64,000 nt of DNA, taken from NCBI RefSeq assembly GCF_016595795.1, contig NZ_JAENHN010000048.1, positions 62,001 to 126,000 of the forward strand. The letters run 5' to 3'. Below are positions 9,349 to 16,705 of the stretch, in pieces. A program made the translations under genes and the position numbers. Source of the DNA: Clostridium yunnanense (GTDB lineage: Bacteria > Bacillota > Clostridia > Clostridiales > Clostridiaceae). How positions within the stretch are numbered: the first letter of the stretch is position 1; each line of letters begins with the position of its first letter. The notes beneath the pieces were generated by a model. It was not told the DNA's origin. It did no database searches and saw nothing but the letters and a program-made list of their open reading frames with translations.

Positions 9349-10269
9349 ATGAATAAAAAAGATTCACTACTATCCATAGTATGTATAATTATTACGGCAT
9401 TGATTATCTTAGTTGTACTAATTGGGCAGTCATTAAGAATTGAAAGTAGATTAGTTACTCTACCACAATTAAAAATTATTGAAGCAAATAAAAATAGTCC
9501 CATAAAATCTGTGATATCTAATGATATCTATTCAATAGAAAAATGTACTTTCAATACTGAAACTACTCTCATTAAACTTAATAATTCTACCCTTACAACT
9601 GCTGACATTGGTATACCTATTTTATGCTATCATGATGTGAATCCCACTAAAGGGAATGATCTTTTGCTTAATCCTGATAAATTTAGACAACAGATGAAAT
9701 ACTTAAAAGACAATGATTATTCTACACTTACATTAGATGAACTTCACGGGTACTTAAGAGAAAACATACCTATACCATCAAAATCAATAGTATTAACCTT
9801 TGATGACGGCTATATAGGTAACTATACTTATGCATTTCCTATACTCAAAGAATTTGGATTTACTGCAACTATCTTTATGATAAGTGAGTGTGTAGATAAA
9901 GATTCATACTTAACTTCTAATCAAGTTAAAGAGCTTTCAGAATATGGTATTGATATAGAAAGTCATACTACAGATCATTCTGATCTTACTAAGCTTAGTT
10001 TATCAGAACAAATAGATATACTTGAAAAATCTAAACATTCACTTGAGAACCGCTTAAACAAACCAGTTGACTATATAGCTTACCCATATGGTAAACTAAA
10101 TAATAATTCAAAAAAAGCTGCAGCTGCTGCTGGATATAAGATGGCCTTCAATCTCGAAGGAGACTATACTGATAAGAAGGATAACTTATATAACCTCGAT
10201 AGATTTTACATAGGTAATAGTTTATCTATGAGTAATTTTATAAAAATAGTTACCTTGAAACGAAATTAA
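9349..10269 (+). CDS. Membrane-anchored polysaccharide deacetylase (NodB domain, carbohydrate esterase 4)
   Basis: Protein of 306 aa with an uncleaved N-terminal helix (about 6-26), a spacer, then a NodB homology domain (about 95-300). Motif 1 TFDDGY, the metal-binding motif 2 HTTDH and motif 3 AYPYG are all present, so it should be an active metal-dependent deacetylase acting on peptidoglycan or another N-acetylated wall sugar outside the membrane. An AAGGAG site supports the ATG. Its last codons and stop lie inside the left arm of a small hairpin (10262-10304) made from the ends of the family A repeat. A paralogue follows at 10454. Confidence 0.9.
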   Translation: MNKKDSLLSIVCIIITALIILVVLIGQSLRIESRLVTLPQLKIIEANKNSPIKSVISNDIYSIEKCTFNTETTLIKLNNSTLTTADIGIPILCYHDVNPTKGNDLLLNPDKFRQQMKYLKDNDYSTLTLDELHGYLRENIPIPSKSIVLTFDDGYIGNYTYAFPILKEFGFTATIFMISECVDKDSYLTSNQVKELSEYGIDIESHTTDHSDLTKLSLSEQIDILEKSKHSLENRLNKPVDYIAYPYGKLNNNSKKAAAAAGYKMAFNLEGDYTDKKDNLYNLDRFYIGNSLSMSNFIKIVTLKRN

Positions 10270-10304
10270 GTGGTTATGTATCTCTACCATAACCACTTAA
10301 TTTC
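10262..10304. repeat. Minimal family A derivative acting as a terminator-like hairpin
   Basis: Perfect 17-bp inverted repeat GAAATTAAGTGGTTATG / CATAACCACTTAATTTC with a 9-nt loop. The arms equal the ends of the 196-bp family A element, with the interior deleted. It overlaps the last codons and supplies the stop codon of the deacetylase gene. It could end transcription, although the T run is poor. Confidence 0.7.
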
Positions 10305-10453
10305 AACAATATTCTTAAAAACAACCTAAAATTTATATTTTAAGATTTAAATATATTGATTGTATATTTCTCATTTGTAGAAATGATGCTTATCATGTTA
10401 TAATATGGGTGTTAAATGATTATTAAATATTACACGTAAAAAGGATGGATTAT

Positions 10454-11374
10454 ATGAAGAAGAAAGATACCTTTTTATCTATTTTATGCATACTTCTTGC
10501 CATAGCTATTGTTTTTGTTATATTTGTAGGTCAGTCAGCAAGGAAAAATAATAGTTCGGCCACTTTAGAGACAAAAGTTACTACCAAGGAAATTACTGAA
10601 GTACCAGCAACTGCAGATAAGGTTGTTGACAATACTAAGTCCACTTCAACAGATGTTCCTAATAAAGATAGATTTTCAGGATTGAAGCTTACAAATGATG
10701 ACAATGGGCTACCTATATTGTGCTATCATGATGTAAGTTCAACTAAAGGATCAGATCTAGTTTTAGATCCTGATAAATTCAAAGAACAAATGAAATACCT
10801 AAAGGATAACGGCTATTTTCCAATAACTATGGACGAGCTTTATGGCTACATTAGAGAAAATAGGGGTATCCCCGAGAAATCAATAGTTATTACCTTCGAT
10901 GATGGTTATTTAGGTACATATACGTATGCTTTCCCTATACTAAAAGAACTTGGTTTTAAGGCTACTATATTTATGATAAGTGATTCCGTAAATAATCCAT
11001 CCTATTTAAATGTTGAACAACTTAAAGAGCTTTCAAACTATGGTATAGATATAGAAAGCCATTTTGGCGAGATTTCTAATATATCCAAGCTAAATTTAAA
11101 TAAACAAATTGATATATTAAAGAATTCCAAACAAACTCTAGAAGGATTGTTAAGCAAAACTATAAGTTATGTAGCTTTCCCATCTTCTAACTTAAGTGAA
11201 GATTCTAAAAAGGCGGCTGAACAAGCTGGATATAAAATGTCTTTTAATATTCAAAGTGCTACATTAGCTTTAGCAGATAAAAAAGATAACATATATAATT
11301 TAGATAGGTTATACATAGGAAATAAACATTCACTAAATGATTTTATTAAAATATTAAATACTAAGAAAAAATAA
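10454..11374 (+). CDS. NodB-like protein with degraded active site, paralogue of upstream deacetylase
   Basis: Protein of 306 aa, clearly homologous along its full length to the gene at 9349, with the same N-terminal anchor (about 7-27) and spacer. TFDDGY is kept, but metal motif 2, HTTDH in the paralogue, reads HFGEI here, so the second histidine ligand is lost, and motif 3 AYPYG is AFPSS. It is therefore probably a non-catalytic wall-binding relative, or has changed chemistry. The ATG at 10454 is preferred over 10445: AAAGG is well spaced from it and the resulting MKKKDTFLSIL matches the paralogue's MNKKDSLLSIV. A TATAAT-like -10 is present near 10400. Confidence 0.85.
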   Translation: MKKKDTFLSILCILLAIAIVFVIFVGQSARKNNSSATLETKVTTKEITEVPATADKVVDNTKSTSTDVPNKDRFSGLKLTNDDNGLPILCYHDVSSTKGSDLVLDPDKFKEQMKYLKDNGYFPITMDELYGYIRENRGIPEKSIVITFDDGYLGTYTYAFPILKELGFKATIFMISDSVNNPSYLNVEQLKELSNYGIDIESHFGEISNISKLNLNKQIDILKNSKQTLEGLLSKTISYVAFPSSNLSEDSKKAAEQAGYKMSFNIQSATLALADKKDNIYNLDRLYIGNKHSLNDFIKILNTKKK

Positions 11375-11385
11375 CTAAAAGTAAA

Positions 11386-11429
11386 TGGACATTTAAACTA
11401 TTAACATACGCGAGTAGTTTAAATGTCCA
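11386..11429. terminator. Bidirectional terminator between convergent genes
   Basis: Perfect 15-bp inverted repeat TGGACATTTAAACTA / TAGTTTAAATGTCCA with T-rich sequence on both sides. It serves the deacetylase paralogue (plus) and the pseudouridine synthase (minus). Confidence 0.85.
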
Positions 11430-11451
11430 CTTTTTATCCTTTAGGAAGTCA

Positions 11452-12231
11452 TTAAAGTGTAGACGCTTCCTCAGTTTTTACTGAATCAGAAATCAACTTA
11501 TTTATGCCGTCCATCTCTTTACGACTTAATTCTCTCCATTGTCCAATCTTCAAGCCTCCAAGATTAATATTCATTATTCTTATTCTTTCTAACTTTACAA
11601 CCTTATAACCAAAATACTCACACATTCTTCTGATTTGCCTATTTAAGCCTTGAGTAAGAACTATTCTAAATACACTTTTTCCTTCTCTTTTTACAACGCA
11701 CTTCTTTGTTATGACTCCTAAAATCGGAACTCCTTTTGCCATATTACTTATAAATTCATCTGTAATAGGTTTGTTTACAGTTACAATATACTCTTTTTCA
11801 TGATTATTACCAGCTCTTAAAATCTTATTGACTATATCCCCATCATTAGTTAGTAAAATGAGTCCTTGTGAATCCTTATCTAATCTTCCAATAGGAAATA
11901 TCCTCTTTTTATGATTCACAAAATCCACTATATTTCCTTTAATCTTCTTTTCAGTAGTACAGGTTATACCCACAGGCTTATTTAAGACTATATAAACAGC
12001 TTCATTTTGTTTTGAGATTGGTTTTCCATCTATTAGAACTTTCTGATTTAAACCTACTTTAGTACCTGTAGTAGCCACTTTGCCATCTATACTTACTCTT
12101 CCTTGTTCTATCAACTTATCTGCTTCTCTTCTAGAACATATACCTGTCTCACTTATGTATTTATTTATCCTTAATTCTTCTTTCTTATCATTATGGATAA
12201 CTACACTTTTCTTCTTGATGTTGCTCTTCAT
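11452..12231 (-). CDS. rluF: 23S rRNA pseudouridine synthase, RluF/RluB family
   Basis: RNA-modifying enzyme of 259 aa. A basic N-terminal tail is followed by an S4 RNA-binding domain (about 17-75, with SRREADKLI), then the RsuA/RluB-type catalytic domain with catalytic Asp in [10 protein letters not shown] and the [11 protein letters not shown] segment. The sequence is closer to RluF (U2604-type) than to RsuA by length and motifs, but the target uridine is inferred. It converges on the deacetylase genes and lies downstream of the sigma-I/RsgI fusion gene with a 47-nt gap. An AAAGGA site precedes the ATG. Confidence 0.88.
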   Translation of the reverse strand: MKSNIKKKSVVIHNDKKEELRINKYISETGICSRREADKLIEQGRVSIDGKVATTGTKVGLNQKVLIDGKPISKQNEAVYIVLNKPVGITCTTEKKIKGNIVDFVNHKKRIFPIGRLDKDSQGLILLTNDGDIVNKILRAGNNHEKEYIVTVNKPITDEFISNMAKGVPILGVITKKCVVKREGKSVFRIVLTQGLNRQIRRMCEYFGYKVVKLERIRIMNINLGGLKIGQWRELSRKEMDGINKLISDSVKTEEASTL

Positions 12232-12278
12232 CTATGAAATTCCTTTCAGTAATATTATTCATGCCACCGCTCTAGCAG

Positions 12279-13301
12279 TTAGTAATCTATCTTTTTCTCA
12301 TTTCCCATATTATTTATGGTTATTTTAATTTTTTTATTATCTTTTTGTTCATTATTATCTCGTATATATTGCTCTAACTTTTGTAAATCATCATCATCTA
12401 ATTTATGTCCAGAAACAACTAGTAATATGTCTTTATCTGATAACTTTTTCTGCTCATTAAGGTATTTAAAAAGCTTTGTAACTCCATCATCAACATTATC
12501 ATGCTGCACCTTTAAGTTATCAAGCATGTTTTGATTATTGGCATTTTGAGAATAGGCTTCATTTATCCTATTAAATCTATTCATTTCAAATACAACCTTA
12601 GCATTTAAATTTACAACCAAAGTTGTATAATTTTGATTATACATATAAATAGCTACTGAACTTGCAATAATAATAACACTAGCCAAACAAGCCACTATTT
12701 TACTATAATGTTTAAAAGTCTTTTTTTCTTTACCACGCAATTCTTGTCCTATTTTTTTGTTTAAATCACTGTTCTTTATCCTAATAAATTCTCCCATACT
12801 AGTTAGGATATCTGAATACTTCTTTTCATTTTTTATAGAAATCCCTGCGTACTCTATATCATTCTGATTTAGTTTTACATCAGTTGACATACCAGATTCA
12901 TCAACAGTTCTTTCTTGGATATTAATATATTCTCTAATCTTGATATAGTTTGGGTTAGAAAATAATACTATATATGAAATCAAGTAGTCTCTCCAATTTT
13001 CAATAATGCTCCTAGAAGCACCTGTGACTCTGGAAAGCTTTGAAATCTGTATGTCTCTTTTAGAAACAATATCTTCAAAAACCGCCTTATTCTCAACTAC
13101 AAATAAAGCTATATTTAGCAAGTAATTTCTAGTTTCATACTTAGGCGCTCTACTTATAAGACTTTTATTTGTAACACCATATAATCTTAACTCTTTAACA
13201 AATAATGAAATTTGTTTACCATAATAAAAATCAATATCCTTGACTACCTTTATCTTCGGTCTTGATGAAAATATATACTTATCTTTACTAAATACATCCA
13301 T
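12279..13301 (-). CDS. Sigma-I C-terminal domain fused to RsgI-type membrane anti-sigma factor
   Basis: Membrane protein of 340 aa with an unusual domain order. Residues about 25-127 resemble the C-terminal domain of sigma-I: a segment like the SPKH region (RAPKYETRN), the helix-turn-helix SKLSRVTGASRSIIE and the IREYI end. Residues about 150-193 resemble the cytoplasmic RsgI N-domain (GEFIRIKNSD, KIGQEL). One helix (about 200-220) is followed by an extracellular part like the RsgI juxtamembrane domain, NLNAKVVFEMNRF at 231-243. In RsgI this site is Asn-Pro and self-cleaves; here it is Asn-Ala, so cleavage may be lost. No sigma region 2 is present. It is 32 nt downstream of a sortase gene. 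The role may be membrane-tethered regulation (inference). Confidence 0.75.
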   Translation of the reverse strand: MDVFSKDKYIFSSRPKIKVVKDIDFYYGKQISLFVKELRLYGVTNKSLISRAPKYETRNYLLNIALFVVENKAVFEDIVSKRDIQISKLSRVTGASRSIIENWRDYLISYIVLFSNPNYIKIREYINIQERTVDESGMSTDVKLNQNDIEYAGISIKNEKKYSDILTSMGEFIRIKNSDLNKKIGQELRGKEKKTFKHYSKIVACLASVIIIASSVAIYMYNQNYTTLVVNLNAKVVFEMNRFNRINEAYSQNANNQNMLDNLKVQHDNVDDGVTKLFKYLNEQKKLSDKDILLVVSGHKLDDDDLQKLEQYIRDNNEQKDNKKIKITINNMGNEKKIDY

Positions 13302-13333
13302 TTTTAATACTTCCTATAAACTTAAAGTAGCAC

Positions 13334-13945
13334 TTATTTCTTTAAGCTTCCTTTCACAATAAGTCTTTGCTTAGCTCCAATAGTGCAGGTAACCAATGTT
13401 ATTGTCTCATCCTTTGTGGGGCTTAGCACATCTACCTCATCTGGGTTTACAATGAAACTTGTTGTAACTAAGTAGGTAAATTCTTTATCCTTGGTTTTTA
13501 CTATTATCTCATCATTCTTTTCAAGTTTATTTAAGTCTTTGAAATATTCTGCATAGGTAAAGTTTCTGTGACCAGCTAGACACAAATTCCCTTTTTCTCC
13601 TGGTAGCGCAGTGTTTTTAAAATGACCAACTGCATATCTAAGCAAATCATCGTCTGTCCCTTCTCCAACTACAACATTTATATCTATTTTAGGTATTATA
13701 AGCAACGCTATTGGTTTAACATTAGATTGTTCATTCTTATTATCACTATTAGAATCTTTCACCGTAGATTTACTCGCATCTACTCCAGGATTAACTTTAC
13801 CAGCATCATCCATCTTTTCAAAAGAAGCCCTAAGTTCAGCTTGTTTTTTATGGGCAGTATATTTCATAAAAATAGTTGCACCTATCATTGTTATTCCTGA
13901 TACTATGAGTATAACTGCTACTATATTAATAATTTTCTTTTTCAT
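13334..13945 (-). CDS. Sortase (class D-like transpeptidase)
   Basis: Membrane-anchored cysteine transpeptidase of 203 aa. An N-terminal helix (about 5-25) and a polar linker precede the sortase beta-barrel (about 75-203) with catalytic His in LAGHRN, Cys in TLVTC and Arg in KQRLIV. Sortases join proteins bearing an LPXTG-like signal to the wall or pili; no such signal was found in this window. The ATG at 13945 is chosen over 13963 because GGGGGA would otherwise be coding. It heads a probable operon with the sigma-I/RsgI fusion. Confidence 0.9.
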   Translation of the reverse strand: MKKKIINIVAVILIVSGITMIGATIFMKYTAHKKQAELRASFEKMDDAGKVNPGVDASKSTVKDSNSDNKNEQSNVKPIALLIIPKIDINVVVGEGTDDDLLRYAVGHFKNTALPGEKGNLCLAGHRNFTYAEYFKDLNKLEKNDEIIVKTKDKEFTYLVTTSFIVNPDEVDVLSPTKDETITLVTCTIGAKQRLIVKGSLKK

Positions 13946-14129
13946 ACACTTCCCCCTACTCATTTTTAAAAATTAATCATATACTATATTATAACATAGA
14001 CTTGTTCTTAATTTTAATCCTATAAAAAGTCTATGAAATAAAATGACTTTGTTATTAACAGATTTTTTCTTAATATTCATACAATTTTATGTTATAATAA
14101 TATTATAAAATATGTAGTGAGGTGATACC

Positions 14130-14306
14130 ATGAAAAATAATGTAGTATATGTTGATTTTGCCCAAAAAAAGAAAGTAATTACCTCAGAAGAGTGCAAAAC
14201 ATCATTCTTTAGAAAATTAATCGTAAGATTTAAGAGGATTTTTTCTGGTAAGTCAAACTCAAGAAAATATCTAGATACTGTATATAAAGCTAATACTATT
14301 TTATAA
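14130..14306 (+). CDS. Small conserved-looking basic protein, function unknown
   Basis: A 58-codon frame starting MKNNVVYVDFAQKKK, with a good AGGTGAT ribosome binding site and a TATAAT-type -10 about 35 nt upstream. It is rich in Lys/Arg, with no membrane helix. The YVDF opening is common among small clostridial proteins of unknown role. It stands alone 235 bp before ispF. I do not recognise a function. Confidence 0.6.
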   Translation: MKNNVVYVDFAQKKKVITSEECKTSFFRKLIVRFKRIFSGKSNSRKYLDTVYKANTIL

Positions 14307-14540
14307 CGAACCTTCTGTAAACGTTTATAAGGCACTTGTTTATAATATAATTGTTTTTACGGCTTCACATGCTATATAACTTAATATATTTTTATACTTT
14401 TCACTATAAACCTAGCTAAAAAATTAAATTTCTGATTAATATTCCTCAAGTGTTACTTATAAAAGTCTGAAAGCTTTATATTACCTTAAGAATATTTTTA
14501 TGGTAGAATACTACTTAAATATAACTTTGAGGTGATAAAC

Positions 14541-15008
14541 ATGAGAATAGGCATGGGATACGATGTTCATAAGCTTGTAGAAGGAAGAGACCTTATAATG
14601 GGAGGAGTAAACATTCCATTTCATCTTGGTCTATTAGGCCACTCAGACGCTGATGTACTGCTTCATGCTATTATGGATGCATTACTAGGAGCTGCTTCAT
14701 TAGGCGATATCGGAACACATTTTCCTGATACTGACGACAAATTTAAAGGAGCGTCTAGTATAAAGTTACTTTCGGAAGTAAACAAATTACTATTAGACCA
14801 TAAATATAAGATAGTTAATATAGACTCCACTATTATTGCTCAAAAACCTAAACTTGCACCTTTTATCTACGAGATGAGAATAAATATTTCTTCTGCTTTA
14901 GGCATTTCTGTAGATCAAATTAATGTAAAGGCAACTACAGAAGAAGGTTTAGGCTTTACAGGTAACGGGCAAGGTATATCTGCACAAGCGATATGTTTAA
15001 TAGATTAA
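14541..15008 (+). CDS. ispF: 2-C-methyl-D-erythritol 2,4-cyclodiphosphate synthase
   Basis: Fifth enzyme of the non-mevalonate isoprenoid pathway; it cyclises CDP-ME 2-phosphate with loss of CMP. The 155-aa length is normal for this trimeric enzyme. Metal ligands are seen in GYDVHKL (Asp and His) and [10 protein letters not shown]; the [11 protein letters not shown] and [12 protein letters not shown] segments are also diagnostic. The start is the ATG at 14541, with AGGTGAT before it. The gene is monocistronic and ends in a bidirectional terminator. No other pathway gene lies nearby. Confidence 0.96.
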   Translation: MRIGMGYDVHKLVEGRDLIMGGVNIPFHLGLLGHSDADVLLHAIMDALLGAASLGDIGTHFPDTDDKFKGASSIKLLSEVNKLLLDHKYKIVNIDSTIIAQKPKLAPFIYEMRINISSALGISVDQINVKATTEEGLGFTGNGQGISAQAICLID

Positions 15009-15018
15009 TTTAAATAGT

Positions 15019-15068
15019 AAATCACCTAGCTAACAGCTTATTTTATAAGACTGCTAGTTAGGTGATTT
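15019..15068. terminator. Bidirectional terminator after ispF
   Basis: Long inverted repeat AAATCACCTAGCTAACAG / CTGCTAGTTAGGTGATTT with a single mismatch. It sits between ispF (plus) and the receiver gene (minus). Confidence 0.85.
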
Positions 15069-15072
15069 ATCT

Positions 15073-15450
15073 TTATTCGATATTTATATTTAAATATTCA
15101 CAGGTATTTATAAGCAAATACTCTGGATCAAAAGGTTTTGTTATGTACAAATTTGCGCCAAGCCCTATGCCTATATTTATTTCTTTTTCTTGTGCTTTTG
15201 CCGTTATCATAAATATCTTAATACTTTCAAGCTCTGGGGATTGTTTTATTTTCTCAAGAAACTGATAACCATTCATATTAGGCAAAGTAACATCTAATAA
15301 AATTAAATCTGGTTTACTTTCCTGCACCATATGTAGAGCATCCTCTGCGTTATTTGCTTCTCTAATATCAATACCCTCTAATTCTTCAAGCGTCTGTTTT
15401 ATTAATAATCTTATATTATTATCATCATCTACTATCATTAACTTTTTCAT
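15073..15450 (-). CDS. Stand-alone receiver-domain response regulator (CheY-like)
   Basis: Single receiver domain of 125 aa with no output domain. The acidic DDD pocket is at about residues 7-9, the phospho-acceptor Asp lies in LLDVTLPNMNG near residue 53, and the conserved Lys in TKPFD near 106. The ATG at 15450 is one nt after the kinase stop codon, with AAGG upstream; the 5'-extended frame would need GTG. It is translationally coupled to the kinase upstream and probably receives phosphate from it. The target is unknown. Confidence 0.9.
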   Translation of the reverse strand: MKKLMIVDDDNNIRLLIKQTLEELEGIDIREANNAEDALHMVQESKPDLILLDVTLPNMNGYQFLEKIKQSPELESIKIFMITAKAQEKEINIGIGLGANLYITKPFDPEYLLINTCEYLNINIE

Positions 15451-15451
15451 A

Positions 15452-16486
15452 TTATTCACCTTCTGTCTGATTTACAGGTATAGTAAAATAAAAAATACTT
15501 CCTTTATTTACTTTACTGTCAAGCCAAATACTCCCTCCGTGCTTTTCAACAATTGCCTTGCATATGACTAGTCCAAGACCTGATCCCTGAGGTTTTTGCG
15601 AATCACTTGGAATCTGCTCAAATCGTCTAAAAATCTTTGTATAATATTGCTCTGGTATACCTGCTCCAGTATCCTCAACGCTTATAAGTACTTCATTTTT
15701 ATTATACATCTGTGCTCTACAAATTATCTTACCTCTTTCAGTAAACTTAATCGCATTAGATAGTAGATTAATTATAACTTGTAAAATTTTATTTTTATCC
15801 ACATATACAAGAGGAATATTTTCATCAATTTCATCATTTAGTTCTAAATCTTTATTATCCAAAAGAGAATAAGATATAAGTATACCTTTACTTATTATCT
15901 CTCTCAAATCTGCCTTTTCTACTTTCCAATCAACTTTATCTGATCTAAGCTTCGAAAAATCCAGCAAATTATTTATAAGTGAAGTCAATCTCTCACTTTC
16001 CGATATTATAATTTCTACATTTTCGCTTATCTTATTGATACCTAAAATTGCTTTACCAATTTCACTTTTATCACTCTGTCCATGCTTATTCTCATTTGTT
16101 ATAAATGGAATTATCATCTTGTTGAGCCTTCTATTTATTATCTTTGCAAATCCTATTATGGATGTAAGCGGTGTTCTTAACTCATGGGATACATCTGATA
16201 ATAGTTCAAATTGCTCTTCTTCGGTTTTTTTATAAACTATCAATCTATTTATTGTATCTTCATGTTCAGTTATTATATTTTCGAGTTTCTTTATTTCATT
16301 ACTTTTTAAATTATAAGCTATATACAGTACAGTTGTTACTACTACTAATATACTACAAAATAACATTATACTGTACTTAAAACTCTCTCTAATATTTAGA
16401 CAATAATAACATATAAAAATTACAATTACCTGCATGATTATTATTAAAGATATTAATTTAAGTCTAGCTATCTTGTTGTTGAACAT
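15452..16486 (-). CDS. Membrane sensor histidine kinase (HisKA/HATPase)
   Basis: Kinase of 344 aa. Two N-terminal helices (about 8-28 and 34-54) enclose almost no extracellular loop. A coiled coil leads to the HisKA domain with phospho-acceptor His in DVSHELRTPLTSI and an HATPase_c domain with N-box NLLSNAIKF, G1 EDTGAGIP and G2 GSGLGLVICK. GGAGG precedes the ATG at 16486. It forms a two-gene operon with the receiver protein. The signal is unknown. Confidence 0.92.
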   Translation of the reverse strand: MFNNKIARLKLISLIIIMQVIVIFICYYCLNIRESFKYSIMLFCSILVVVTTVLYIAYNLKSNEIKKLENIITEHEDTINRLIVYKKTEEEQFELLSDVSHELRTPLTSIIGFAKIINRRLNKMIIPFITNENKHGQSDKSEIGKAILGINKISENVEIIISESERLTSLINNLLDFSKLRSDKVDWKVEKADLREIISKGILISYSLLDNKDLELNDEIDENIPLVYVDKNKILQVIINLLSNAIKFTERGKIICRAQMYNKNEVLISVEDTGAGIPEQYYTKIFRRFEQIPSDSQKPQGSGLGLVICKAIVEKHGGSIWLDSKVNKGSIFYFTIPVNQTEGE

Positions 16487-16705
16487 AAATACCTCCAAAA
16501 GTCGTAATAAATATCTAAAATGATTACTTTTAAAATTAATGCTCTAGATTCTTTAACAATAAATCAAAATTTTAAGGAATTATAAGCTTTAAATTTATCA
16601 TCCCAGCAATGTTAACTTTACTGTCTATCACTATAACGTGAAGAGGGCCTGCCTTTATGACACGCCCCCTTAACTTCATTATAATGTAATTTTAACTCAT
16701 GCAAG

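Noticed and set aside
16641-16671. Imperfect G/C-rich hairpin after the amylopullulanase gene as terminator
   Set aside because: The arms pair only partly and there is no T run on the minus strand, so it is not listed as a terminator.
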